Below are positions 1 to 8,072 of a stretch of 36,400 bases of DNA, piece after piece (the first letter of the stretch is position 1; the number at the start of each line of letters is the position of its first letter). The translations under genes and the position numbers were made by a program. The stretch covers positions 1 through 36,400 of the forward strand of contig JAXDZY010000115.1 in the NCBI GenBank assembly GCA_034086685.1, in the 5' to 3' direction. The notes below the pieces were generated by a model. The model was given only the letters and a program-made list of their open reading frames with translations, had not been told where the DNA came from and did not search any database. The stretch comes from TWA4 sp034086685 (GTDB lineage Bacteria > Bacillota > Clostridia > Lachnospirales > Lachnospiraceae).

Positions 1-113
1 ACCTGAAAGTATGGTAAACTCATATCCAGAATAACTCTTTCAGGTGGTCTGTACCTTTCTTTAGTGTGGTAACTTAAGAATAGCATAAAATCATTAGAAA
101 GAGTTATTTTTTT
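1..113 (+). other. Overlapping inverted repeats ending in a T-run
   Basis: No gene is seen in the first 176 bases. Two inverted repeats share a segment: ACCTGAAAG (1-9) with CTTTCAGGT (37-45), and AATAACTCTTTC (30-41) with GAAAGAGTTATT (97-108), the latter followed by a T-run (107-113). In a plus-strand RNA they would be mutually exclusive, and the second would act as a terminator for a transcript entering from the left. The upstream gene lies outside the window, so the role is inferred. Confidence 0.35.
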
Positions 114-176
114 ATTGAGAACTTTTTACTGTCAAGTATTAATGGAATTGAGAAAAAATAATAAATAGTATTACAG

Positions 177-237
177 AAAAACCGGGTAACTGTCCATCAT
201 CTGTTTTGTTCAGATAATGGACAGTTACCCGGTTTTT
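177..237. terminator. Perfect bidirectional intrinsic terminator
   Basis: Arms at 177-197 and 217-237 are perfectly complementary over 21 bases, with a further ATCTG/CAGAT pair inside and a TTTTGTT loop. The stem is flanked by A-run and T-run on opposite sides, so it can stop transcription in both directions. It lies 7 bases beyond the trkA stop and ends the minus-strand potassium operon. Confidence 0.9.
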
Positions 238-244
238 ATTAAAT

Positions 245-892
245 CTATATATGAAAACATTTCTGGATATCTTTGCTTTTTCCAAGTACCAGCAATGCTT
301 CATCTGATGAAAAGCGGGTGTCCGGGGTTACGGTCAGCTCCAGTTTTCCGTTTCGTCTTACTGCCATAATGTTGATATTGTATTTCTGGCGGATATTGAT
401 TTCGCCGACTGTTTTGCCAAGCCACGAATCAGGAATATCGATTTCAAAGATGGCGTAATCGTCGGCCAGTTCGATGTAATCGAAGATGTGATCGGAGCTG
501 TAGCGGATGGCAGTCCAGTTGGCCAGCTGCTTTTCCGGGTATACGATCTCATCGGCACCGTTTCGAAGAAGGAATTTGGCCTGTACATCTCTGGCGGCTC
601 TTGAAACGACCAGCTTTGCTCCCAGCTCCTTCAGTAAAGATGTGGTTTCCAGTGACCCCTGGAAATCATTGCCTATTGCAACGATGCATACATCATAATT
701 TCCTACACCCAGCGATTTTAAGAATAATTCGTTGGTACTGTCTCCTATCTGTGCATTGGTAACGTAGGGAAGAACTTCTTCCACCCGTTCCTCACATCTG
801 TCGATTGCCATTACCTCATGATTCAGTTCATGCAGCTTCATGGCAACATGTTTTCCGAATCTGCCCAATCCGATCAGTAATATTGATTTCAT
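245..892 (-). CDS. trkA: Potassium uptake regulatory subunit (TrkA/KtrA, RCK protein)
   Basis: A 215-residue cytoplasmic gating subunit that would assemble on the membrane pore encoded just upstream and open or close it in response to nucleotides. The N-terminal RCK/TrkA-N Rossmann domain shows the dinucleotide motif GLGRFG at residues 8-13 and an acidic residue (D31) closing the second strand. A smaller TrkA-C domain, roughly residues 135-215, follows and in this family often binds regulatory ligands such as c-di-AMP. The single-RCK length matches KtrA-type proteins rather than the double-length E. coli TrkA. An AAAGGATG ribosome site precedes the ATG by 7 bases. It is 76 bases downstream of the pore gene on the same strand, so the two are probably one operon. 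KtrA and TrkA naming cannot be separated here. Confidence 0.92.
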   Translation of the reverse strand: MKSILLIGLGRFGKHVAMKLHELNHEVMAIDRCEERVEEVLPYVTNAQIGDSTNELFLKSLGVGNYDVCIVAIGNDFQGSLETTSLLKELGAKLVVSRAARDVQAKFLLRNGADEIVYPEKQLANWTAIRYSSDHIFDYIELADDYAIFEIDIPDSWLGKTVGEINIRQKYNINIMAVRRNGKLELTVTPDTRFSSDEALLVLGKSKDIQKCFHI

Positions 893-968
893 GACAAATC
901 ATCCTTTCTGTTTATTATCAGGTTCTGTTATTATCTGTTTTTTCTATTATTCCGGTTCTGCGTCCGGG

Positions 969-2333
969 TTAACCAACAGTGATTTTTTCTCTCGGAAGTT
1001 TTGAAACATTTCCTTTTGTTCCGGAAAATGCAGCAAATACCAGAGTCAGGCAGCCGACTCTTCCCATGAACATCAATATGATCAGTATGATCCTTGAGAT
1101 AAGTCCCAGGTGAGGAGTTATTCCGAGAGTCAGTCCTACAGTGCCGATGGCAGATGCAGTTTCGAACAGGCAGGTCATCATGGGAAGACCTTCCGCACAG
1201 CTGATAATGATGCCGCCTGTCAGGAACAGGGCAAGATACATCATCAGGATCGTAGAAGCATATTTAATGGTATCGCCCTCGATTCTTCTGCCCAGACATT
1301 CTGCATCTTCTTTCCGTTTGAATACTGCAATCAGATTCATGAACAGAACTGCGATGGTGGTTGTTTTCATACCTCCGGCTGTGGATCCCGGGGAACCACC
1401 TATCAGCATCAGGAGAATTATGATGGTCTGCCCGGCTTCGCTGAACAGAGACAGATCTACGGTGTTAAATCCTGCCGTCCTTGGTGTAACGGCCTGGAAC
1501 AGGGCTGCCCATATCCTCTCTCCCAAAGTCAGATTATTCCATGTGGAAGAACTGAATTCCCGGAAAAAGAAGAACAGAAAAGGAAAGATGATGAGAACTG
1601 ATGCCATGATCAGAGCGATCTTACTCTGCAGACGGTATTGTTTGAAATGAAATCCTTTATGACGGATATCATCCCAGGTAATAAAACCGATACCGCCGAT
1701 GATGATCAGTCCCATTATAATGGTATTGAGATAGCCGTTCGTCGAGTAGGCAGTCAGAGAAGAAAACTGCTGTCTGTTTCCCATCAGGTCGAATCCTGCG
1801 TTGCAGAATGCGGATATGGAATGAAAAATGGAATACCAGATCCCTTTTATTCCAAAATCACGCAGAAATACAGGCAGCATCAGAATGGCGCCGATGGATT
1901 CGATTAAAATCGTGGACTTCAGAATAAAACCGGTTAACCTGACAATTCCGCCCACGCTGGGGGCAGAGATTGCCTCCTGCATGGTGCTTCTCTGCATTAA
2001 ACCGATTTTTTTGCCGGAAATTGTTGCTGCTGACACGGCAATGGTGACAACTCCCATACCTCCGATCTGAATCAGGATCAGGATAATGGCCTGACCGAAT
2101 GCAGACCAGTGAGTTGCTGTATCATAGACCACAAGACCTGTCACACAGGTAGCGGATGTTGCTGTGAATAGAGCACTTAAAAATGAAGTATATTCCCCGC
2201 TTCGGGATGAAAAAGGCAGCATCAGAAGGAGGCTGCCGATTAAAATCACAGCTAAAAAACCGGCAATAATAATCTGAAAAGAAGACCAGCGTTTTTTTCT
2301 TAAAACATTTATATTTAGAGATTTTATATTCAT
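969..2333 (-). CDS. trkH: Potassium transporter pore subunit (TrkH/KtrB family)
   Basis: A 454-residue polytopic membrane protein of the superfamily of K+ transporters that translocates potassium together with the RCK subunit encoded next to it. The sequence has the repeated membrane-pore-membrane pattern. Selectivity-loop-like segments are visible at TSATCVTGL, SISAFCNAGFD, VTPRTAGFN and SAIGTVGLT, each with the glycine expected in the pore lining. The length fits KtrB/TrkH (about 440-490). The ATG lies 8 bases after a weak AGG, with no strong ribosome site, so translation may be modest. The operon order is pore then regulator, as in many Clostridia. No ydaO (c-di-AMP) riboswitch was recognised in the 5' region. 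Confidence 0.92.
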   Translation of the reverse strand: MNIKSLNINVLRKKRWSSFQIIIAGFLAVILIGSLLLMLPFSSRSGEYTSFLSALFTATSATCVTGLVVYDTATHWSAFGQAIILILIQIGGMGVVTIAVSAATISGKKIGLMQRSTMQEAISAPSVGGIVRLTGFILKSTILIESIGAILMLPVFLRDFGIKGIWYSIFHSISAFCNAGFDLMGNRQQFSSLTAYSTNGYLNTIIMGLIIIGGIGFITWDDIRHKGFHFKQYRLQSKIALIMASVLIIFPFLFFFFREFSSSTWNNLTLGERIWAALFQAVTPRTAGFNTVDLSLFSEAGQTIIILLMLIGGSPGSTAGGMKTTTIAVLFMNLIAVFKRKEDAECLGRRIEGDTIKYASTILMMYLALFLTGGIIISCAEGLPMMTCLFETASAIGTVGLTLGITPHLGLISRIILIILMFMGRVGCLTLVFAAFSGTKGNVSKLPREKITVG

Positions 2334-2662
2334 GGAGATACCTGTTGCTTTTTTAAAAAAATTTTTTGAATTTTATATACAATCTGAAAGCATTGTATAC
2401 CATCTAATTATTCATTCATTTGTCTTAAGTTTGCGTAAGGAAACAGTATATGACATTAAGATAGCATAAAGATTGGTGAATTTTCAACTCCATATAATAA
2501 TATATCCGAAAATTTATCTGCACATACTGCTTCAATATGAAAAGGGACTCCGAAGAGTCCCTCTTGCCCGTGCACCTGCCGGACGTAAATTATATATCAT
2601 TATGAAAAAATAGAGTTATTATATGGGCAGTAAAATATAGGAAGTAATTTTAAGCAGGTATA
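2334..2662. other. AT-rich intergenic region without genes
   Basis: This 329-base gap separates the potassium operon from the symporter gene. It holds the terminator at 2543-2562 and otherwise AT-rich sequence. It must contain the minus-strand promoter for trkH, but no clear -35/-10 pair or known riboswitch was recognised. Confidence 0.5.
2535..2562 (-). terminator. Intrinsic terminator of the sugar operon
   Basis: AGGGACTC (2543-2550) and GAGTCCCT (2555-2562) form an 8-bp stem. Read on the minus strand, the loop is TTCG and the stem is followed by TTTTC. This is the expected end of the minus-strand glycosidase-symporter transcript, about 100 bases past the symporter stop codon. Confidence 0.8.
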
Positions 2663-4051
2663 TTACCGGGCGTTTTTCTGCATTAATCTGGCAGAGTTTT
2701 CCTCGACCCGTTTTTTGCTTAAAGGGTATATAAAAAGCAGTACAAGTGCAACCGCAACGAAGCCAATGATGGGGATAATGCAGGACATACGGAAGATATT
2801 CAGGGTCACTTCCGGGTCAAAAGCGGTTGCCGTGGTGTAACCGATCATGCTTAGAAGTCCGCCTACCATACCTGAGGAAAGTGCCTGCCCTATTTTGCGG
2901 GCAAAGGAGTAAACAGAATAAATGGTACCGTCTTCACGGACTCCGTTTTTCAGTTCCGCATCATCAATTACGTCTGTGATCATGGCCCAGATGACGCAGT
3001 TGAAAAATCCGGTGCCCACATAGGCCAGTGTATAGAATACAACATAAACATAAGCATTGGACGGTTTCATGATCAGGCAGATCAGCCAGACAAGAGCACT
3101 GACAAGGCAGGAGGCTACAGAAAGTTCCTTTTTACCGATTTTTGAGGAAAGTTTCACAGCCAGAGGTGCGCATACCACCAGAATCGCCAGATTAGCTGCC
3201 AGAGATGATGCGGACTGTGCTGCGGCAGACCCGTAAAAGTTGGGGAATACATAGCTTGACATTCCCTGCATTCCCAGCTGTGCCAGAAGCAGCAGAATTG
3301 CTGCGGCAATGATACCGATCAGTGCCCGGTTGGTCACAAGGCTTTTCAGCAGTTTGCCAACTTCCAGCTTCTGTGTATTGGCTTCCATGGGAACCCGCTC
3401 GCGAACCAGATTGAAGCAGAGCAGGTAGCAGATGATAGCGCAGACAGCGAAAATACCTGCAATTACAGTCATGCGGGGGCCTGAAAGCACGGTATTGCCG
3501 TCTACTACCACGTATGCAGCCATGGGAGTCCCCACACCGATGACAAGACCGGCCAGAGTCGCGCCGATATTTCTCCATGTGGACAGCTGGGCACGTTCCC
3601 TGGGTTCTGCGGTAATGGCAGATGCCATGGAGCCGTAAGGGATATTGATGGAAGTATAGAAAATGGATCCCCAGAGAATATAGGTAACCACCATCCATAC
3701 AACTTTGAATCCGTAAGGCATACCGGAAAGCCCTGACTGGTAAATCAGAAAGGAAGCGATTGCAACCGGTCCGCACATCCGTTTGATCCAGGGGCGGAAT
3801 TTACCGTCATTTGTAGGTTTGGAACGATCCACGATCTGTCCCATGGTAACGTCTGTGAATGCATCCACAAAACGTGCAGCCATCATCAGAATACCGACCA
3901 CGGCTGCGCTGATTCCCATAACGTCAGTATAAAACTTCATCATGAACATGGATGACAGGATAAAGGTAAAATCATTACCAAAATCGCCAAACATGTATCC
4001 TATTTTATCTTTCATGCCAAAAGGCTGAACAGATGTCTTATCCTTTGCCAT
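2663..4051 (-). CDS. GPH-family glycoside:cation symporter (MFS)
   Basis: A 462-residue membrane protein of the glycoside-pentoside-hexuronide:cation symporter family (MelB, XynP and UidB relatives). About 12 hydrophobic segments are visible. The N-terminal region has the family pattern: a DKIGYMFGDFGND segment, then an aspartate-rich stretch around RFVDAFTDVTMG and DRSKPTNDGKFRPW, where MelB-type proteins bind the coupling cation. The cargo is probably the substrate of the glycosidase encoded 30 bases upstream, that is a beta-galactoside or a related glycoside; this is context inference only. AGGAGA lies 10 bases before the ATG. It is co-oriented with and very close to the GH2 gene, so it is almost certainly co-transcribed and under the control of the divergent AraC regulator. 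Confidence 0.9.
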   Translation of the reverse strand: MAKDKTSVQPFGMKDKIGYMFGDFGNDFTFILSSMFMMKFYTDVMGISAAVVGILMMAARFVDAFTDVTMGQIVDRSKPTNDGKFRPWIKRMCGPVAIASFLIYQSGLSGMPYGFKVVWMVVTYILWGSIFYTSINIPYGSMASAITAEPRERAQLSTWRNIGATLAGLVIGVGTPMAAYVVVDGNTVLSGPRMTVIAGIFAVCAIICYLLCFNLVRERVPMEANTQKLEVGKLLKSLVTNRALIGIIAAAILLLLAQLGMQGMSSYVFPNFYGSAAAQSASSLAANLAILVVCAPLAVKLSSKIGKKELSVASCLVSALVWLICLIMKPSNAYVYVVFYTLAYVGTGFFNCVIWAMITDVIDDAELKNGVREDGTIYSVYSFARKIGQALSSGMVGGLLSMIGYTTATAFDPEVTLNIFRMSCIIPIIGFVAVALVLLFIYPLSKKRVEENSARLMQKNAR

Positions 4052-4081
4052 TATCTTTTCATCTCCTGTCTTTTATGTGTA

Positions 4082-6349
4082 TCAGACTTTATCAATTTTA
4101 TTCAGTTTTGCATTCAGGCTTTCAACAAAACCATCGGGAGCCATGGAACCGGCCATCTCAACCATTTTATCCAGTGTCATGGATTTCATCATGTCATACA
4201 TGCCCTGTCCCGGAATCAGACTCATATTCATGGTCAGCTTTACTGCTTCTGCAGTAATTTTCAGAGCTTCGGGGCTTTTGGCAATTTCTTCAACAGTATC
4301 TTTGATGCTGTATTTTCCTTCGGGGAATTCCATGGGTGCCTTCAGATCCAGATCACCCGCCAGTTTAAACCAGTTGGCTACACCTTCTGCTCTTTCATTT
4401 ACTTCGGGAAGCACGTAAACAGCAGGTTCTTTTTCCACTTTTTCCAGTGTCATGCTGTCCTTTACATCGCCTGCTGCTGCCAGAACAGTGTTAAAACCTT
4501 CCTTCAAAGAAACTCGGAATATGAAAACCTTATCGCCGGACTTTTCTTCCACAGGCTGACCGTTCAGATACAGGGTAACAGCCGGCTGATTGGAATAAAC
4601 GCGGATTTCCGTGGTTTCCCCGGCCCGCTGCGCGTAGCGTTTTCCGCAGAGATGCACCATGGGTTCTTTATTCCAGTATGCTTTGTAAATGTAATAGCTG
4701 TCCTTCTTTGTCTTTCGGTCCATTGTTACAAGTCCTTTGTTGTTGCGTCCGGCTACACCACCTTCGTTGCGGGCTGCACAGCCGAAATCAAACATATTCC
4801 ATACGTGACTTGACCAGATCCAGGGACGTTCATCCAGCATCTTTGCCATGTGCTCGTGGTACAGGGCCTGATATTCTTCACTGTAATCCTTGCATGCGGG
4901 ATTGGGACCATGGTAAGTGATGATTCCTTCGCATCCGTATTCGGAAAGTCCCACGCAGATATCGGGATGGACACGGTGGAAATTGTCCATCCAGGGACCA
5001 TTGTCTTCCGTTTTACCGCCATACCAGCCGAAATAGTGGTTGTAGCTTTCAACATCGGTAATGCCGTGAATGGGACTTTCCACCGGTGTCATGGAAACAT
5101 GGGCAATGGTGGTCAGTCTTGTGGGATCCAGTTCCTTGCAGAGTTTGTTCAGTTCCTGATGATTTTCCACCAGTTGTTCGGAAATACCGCCGATGAGGAT
5201 TTCATTGGAAATTCCCCAGAAACAGATGGAAGGATGGTTGTAATTCTGGATGATCAGTTCTTTCATCTGACTGATGCAGTTTTCATGGGCAGCCGGGTCT
5301 GTCTTGAATACACTGATGAAAGGAATCTCTGCCCAGACGATAAAGCCCATTTCATCGCAGGCATCGTAGAAATCCTGAGAATGCTGATAATGAGCCAGTC
5401 GGATCGTATTTGCTCCCAGTTCTTTGATCAGGCGGGCATCTTCATAATGATCTTCTCTGGTCAGAGCATTGCCTTTGTACAGCTGATCCTGGTGACGGCT
5501 TACACCGCGCAGAGGAGTTTGCACACCGTTGATGATAAAACCTTTCTCCGGATCGCAGGAGAAGTTCCTGACACCTACGCGGGCAGATACTTCATCGTAT
5601 GCTTCATTGCGCCGCTGCAGTACAGCCGTTACAGTGTATAAATAGGGGTTGTCAATATCCCATCTGACTGCATCGGGTACGTAAACTGTTACCTTTGCAG
5701 CGTCAGCCAGGCGCACTGCAGAAGCCACTTCCCGGCCCTGTGCATCACAGATGGAATACATCACTGTAAAATTTTCATCTCCGTTGATTACCCAGGATTC
5801 CAGTTCGAATTCAGCGCCGCCGCCGCCGCAGGGTCTGGGAGTTACTCTGAGACCCGGGCCGCCGAAATAATCCAGGTCAAAATGCGTTTCCGGTACGCTG
5901 ATAAGATTTACACCCCTGTATAACCCACCGTAAAATGTAAAATCGGCTGATTCCGGATATACGCTGCTTTTGACCTCATTGCTGCAGGCGACCACCAGAA
6001 GGTTATCTTCATTTTCATTGCACAGCTCTGTTATGTCGGCGCGGAAGGCGGAATAGCCGCCTTCGTGGTAGATTACCTTATTGCCATTGACATATACAGT
6101 TGCCTGCTGACCTGCGGCGGGAATCTCCACATAGACACGGCCGCCTTTCAGAGGCTGCTTCGGTGTCCGGAAGTTTCTGGCATACCAGCATGTCCTGCGG
6201 TCATAGCCTCCGTTTCCGTCATGACCATCCACGGCATTCCATGTATGGGGCAGGCAGATGGAATCCCAATCTTCCGGTAAAGTATCCGGAAGTCCGGCAT
6301 CTTTCTGGATGAATTTCCAGTTTTCGTTCAAACTAATAACATTACGCAT
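4082..6349 (-). CDS. Glycoside hydrolase family 2 (beta-galactosidase-like)
   Basis: A 755-residue GH2 enzyme without a signal peptide, so probably cytoplasmic and acting on sugar imported by the neighbouring symporter. Domain order: an N-terminal jelly roll (about 1-170), an immunoglobulin-like domain (about 171-262), the TIM barrel (about 265-560) and a C-terminal sandwich (about 570-640). The catalytic acid/base is E383 in WGISNE and the nucleophile is E470 in LSEYG, both classical for GH2. The last roughly 75 residues (681-755) form an unrecognised helical, methionine-rich tail. The start was set at the ATG preceded by AAAGGAGG with a 6-base spacer; the ATG 21 bases upstream is before that site. 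Beta-galactosidase is the best guess, but GH2 also includes beta-glucuronidases and others, so specificity is open. Confidence 0.88.
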   Translation of the reverse strand: MRNVISLNENWKFIQKDAGLPDTLPEDWDSICLPHTWNAVDGHDGNGGYDRRTCWYARNFRTPKQPLKGGRVYVEIPAAGQQATVYVNGNKVIYHEGGYSAFRADITELCNENEDNLLVVACSNEVKSSVYPESADFTFYGGLYRGVNLISVPETHFDLDYFGGPGLRVTPRPCGGGGAEFELESWVINGDENFTVMYSICDAQGREVASAVRLADAAKVTVYVPDAVRWDIDNPYLYTVTAVLQRRNEAYDEVSARVGVRNFSCDPEKGFIINGVQTPLRGVSRHQDQLYKGNALTREDHYEDARLIKELGANTIRLAHYQHSQDFYDACDEMGFIVWAEIPFISVFKTDPAAHENCISQMKELIIQNYNHPSICFWGISNEILIGGISEQLVENHQELNKLCKELDPTRLTTIAHVSMTPVESPIHGITDVESYNHYFGWYGGKTEDNGPWMDNFHRVHPDICVGLSEYGCEGIITYHGPNPACKDYSEEYQALYHEHMAKMLDERPWIWSSHVWNMFDFGCAARNEGGVAGRNNKGLVTMDRKTKKDSYYIYKAYWNKEPMVHLCGKRYAQRAGETTEIRVYSNQPAVTLYLNGQPVEEKSGDKVFIFRVSLKEGFNTVLAAAGDVKDSMTLEKVEKEPAVYVLPEVNERAEGVANWFKLAGDLDLKAPMEFPEGKYSIKDTVEEIAKSPEALKITAEAVKLTMNMSLIPGQGMYDMMKSMTLDKMVEMAGSMAPDGFVESLNAKLNKIDKV

Positions 6350-6386
6350 GATTTTCCTCCTTTTTTGCAACGAATTTTGTGCATTT

Positions 6387-6415
6387 ATTATATTTTTTTC
6401 GGCTTTTTTTTCACA
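6387..6415 (-). promoter_or_regulatory. Probable promoter of the GH2-symporter operon
   Basis: On the minus strand a perfect -10 TATAAT (6387-6392) sits 17 bases from a poor -35 TGTGAA (6410-6415) in an A-rich stretch. A good -10 with a bad -35 suits a promoter needing an activator, here probably the divergent AraC-family protein. No operator repeat was identified. Confidence 0.5.
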
Positions 6416-6539
6416 GAGATGATTTTTAGGACTTTTAGTATTATTTTTGGCTTCTATTGATTTTTTGCAGAATTTATGAAAATATTATTCTTGCGGATCA
6501 TTTGAATCAGCTGACAATCTCATGCAGGAGGAATTTTTT

Positions 6540-7775
6540 ATGAAATGTGAAACTGAAATCAATTTTGTACAGCAGCTTTTAAATAATTTCGGACTTTCTT
6601 TTCATATTATCAGGAATCATCAGGATCTCATCGATCTGCTTCCGGACTACGGACTGCGTCAGGCACTGGTTTTAGATTATAATTACGTAAAATTCTTCGA
6701 TTATATCAGAGAAGATATCCATCCCAATATTATCTACCGGCTGAAAGATATTTCCTTCTGCAGTTATTTTCTGTTCAGGGTTCCTGACGAAAATGATGAT
6801 GCTTTCATTCTCATCGGTCCATACACATTGATTGCCTATTCTCAGGAGATATTGATGAGTATCGTTGAAGAGTATTCTTTTCCTCCGGATACCATACCGC
6901 AGCTGGAAAAGTACTGTCAGAATATTCCCTATATCAGTAATGAAACAGTTCTTTTGACACTTCTGTATACACTCGGAGAAAAATTATGGGATGATATCAA
7001 TAATTTCTCTATTCAGGATTACCGGAAAACGTTTAATTCGGAGCAAAGAACCGCACGAAAACAGGAAGAACCATTTTTATCCATACAGGTTCTGGAAAAA
7101 CGATATAAAGAGGAAAATGAACTGCTGCAGGCAGTGACTTCCGGACAACCCAATAAAGCGGATTCCCTGTATCAGAGTTTTCATTACAAGAGGCCGGAAG
7201 TACGGACAGCCGACCCGCTCCGCAATCGGAAAAACTATTCGATTATTCTGAATACGCTGCTCAGAAAGGCCGCAGAGCAGGGCTTCGTGCATCCTCTGCA
7301 TATTGACAGCATTTCTTCCCGGTTTGCCAGAGAAATCGAGCTCTGTGCTTCGCCCGGTGCTGTAGATCAACTGAACCGGCATATGATCCGCCAGTATTGT
7401 CTTCTGGTTCAGAATCATTCCCTGAAAGGATACTCTCCCCTGATTCAGAAATCACTGACTCTGATTGAAGCCGACATTACCGCAGATCTCAGCCTTTATG
7501 CCCAGGCCAGACAGCTGAATGTAAATTCCAGCTATCTTTCTGCATTATTTAAAAAAGAAACCGGCGCAACACTGACAGAATATGTGAATAAAAAAAGAAT
7601 CCGGCATGCACTGTTTCTTCTTAATACTACCAGTCTTCAGATTCAGGCGATTGCGCAGTCCTGCGGAATACCTGATGTCAATTATTTCACTAAAACATTT
7701 CGAAAATACGTGGGAAAGACACCGAAAGAATATCGAAACTATATTACCTCGGATCATTCGAAAAAACAGATGTGA
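6540..7775 (+). CDS. AraC-family transcriptional regulator
   Basis: A 411-residue regulator with a C-terminal AraC/XylS DNA-binding domain (about residues 307-403). Two helix-turn-helix units are visible: one around LYAQARQLNVNSSYLSALFK and one around IQAIAQSCGIPDVNYFTKTF, ending in the family hallmark GKTPKEYR. The roughly 300-residue N-terminal part has no cupin or receiver signature that I recognise; it is probably the ligand-sensing part. The start was placed at the ATG after GCAGGAGG (spacing 7) rather than the upstream in-frame ATG that lies before that site. The gene is divergent from the GH2/symporter operon, separated by about 190 bases, and is inferred to activate it in response to the imported glycoside. 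Confidence 0.87.
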   Translation: MKCETEINFVQQLLNNFGLSFHIIRNHQDLIDLLPDYGLRQALVLDYNYVKFFDYIREDIHPNIIYRLKDISFCSYFLFRVPDENDDAFILIGPYTLIAYSQEILMSIVEEYSFPPDTIPQLEKYCQNIPYISNETVLLTLLYTLGEKLWDDINNFSIQDYRKTFNSEQRTARKQEEPFLSIQVLEKRYKEENELLQAVTSGQPNKADSLYQSFHYKRPEVRTADPLRNRKNYSIILNTLLRKAAEQGFVHPLHIDSISSRFAREIELCASPGAVDQLNRHMIRQYCLLVQNHSLKGYSPLIQKSLTLIEADITADLSLYAQARQLNVNSSYLSALFKKETGATLTEYVNKKRIRHALFLLNTTSLQIQAIAQSCGIPDVNYFTKTFRKYVGKTPKEYRNYITSDHSKKQM

Positions 7776-7831
7776 CAGATCCGGCTGAAACGGCATGCAA
7801 ATACAATCCTGAAAAAAAGTTTAATTTATAC

Positions 7832-7860
7832 TTGACAAATAGGAATACTTGGTATAATAT
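7832..7860 (+). promoter_or_regulatory. Sulfate operon promoter with candidate CymR-type operator
   Basis: The -35 TTGACA is at 7832-7837. A -10 is at 7853-7858 (TATAAT, 15-base spacer) or 7855-7860 (TAATAT, 17-base spacer). The block from about 7828 to 7860 matches the cysK promoter block at about 16491-16523 at 29 of 33 positions, including AATAGGAATA and GGTATAA inside the spacer. Shared sequence between -35 and -10 suggests a common repressor site. The CymR-like regulator encoded at 17514 is the obvious candidate. Confidence 0.7.
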
Positions 7861-7874
7861 ATCAGACATAAAAA

Positions 7875-8024
7875 ACATACCATACAGGTATGTTAAGTAG
7901 GAATAAAGGGAAGCAATCGAGCTGACCGGAAAACCGGAGGTTTGAACAGCGAATAGGAGCCGACTGCAGGCATGAAGGTATGCGCAGTCTGTGTAATATT
8001 CCAGGTTCGGACCTCCGTTTTTTT
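7875..8024 (+). promoter_or_regulatory. Structured cysP leader with attenuator-like terminator
   Basis: The RNA between promoter and cysP can fold into several hairpins: ACATACC/GGTATGT (7875-7881 with 7887-7893), CCGG-AAAA-CCGG around 7926-7937, and GACTGC/GCAGTC (7962-7967 with 7984-7989). It also forms a long-range terminator stem, GGAGGTTTGAAC (7937-7948) with GTTCGGACCTCC (8005-8016), followed by GTTTTTTT (8017-8024). The CCGG hairpin overlaps the 5' arm of the terminator, so the two could compete. I do not recognise it as SAM, T-box, cobalamin or Moco. It is either an unassigned riboswitch or a translation-coupled attenuator using the small reading frame inside it. Confidence 0.6.
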
Positions 8025-8043
8025 GCCTACCAGAAACATGTAA
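7972..8043 (+). CDS. Possible Cys-containing leader peptide (23 aa)
   Basis: A short frame begins MKVCAVC and runs through the terminator arm to TAA at 8041-8043. Two Cys codons (7981-7983 and 7990-7992) sit at residues 4 and 7, inside the inner hairpin of the attenuator-like leader. TAGGAG (7954-7959) precedes the ATG by 12 bases, longer than ideal. A ribosome slowed at these codons would sit just before the terminator 3' arm. That would suit control of sulfate uptake by cysteine supply, but two Cys codons in so short a frame could be chance. Confidence 0.3.
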   Translation: MKVCAVCVIFQVRTSVFLPTRNM

Positions 8044-8072
8044 ATCATGAAAAAGAAAGAGAGGAAAAGTTT

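Noticed and set aside
2334..2540. ydaO (c-di-AMP) riboswitch ahead of trkH
   Set aside because: The AT-rich stretch contains none of the conserved ydaO segments.
4850..5641. 263-codon plus-strand frame inside the GH2 gene
   Set aside because: Antisense shadow of the barrel domain with catalytic residues on the other strand.
7861..8024. SAM, T-box, cobalamin or Moco riboswitch in the cysP leader
   Set aside because: The conserved cores of these classes (for example the T-box antiterminator or the SAM-I GGCCC-TGA region) are not present, so only an unassigned leader is claimed.
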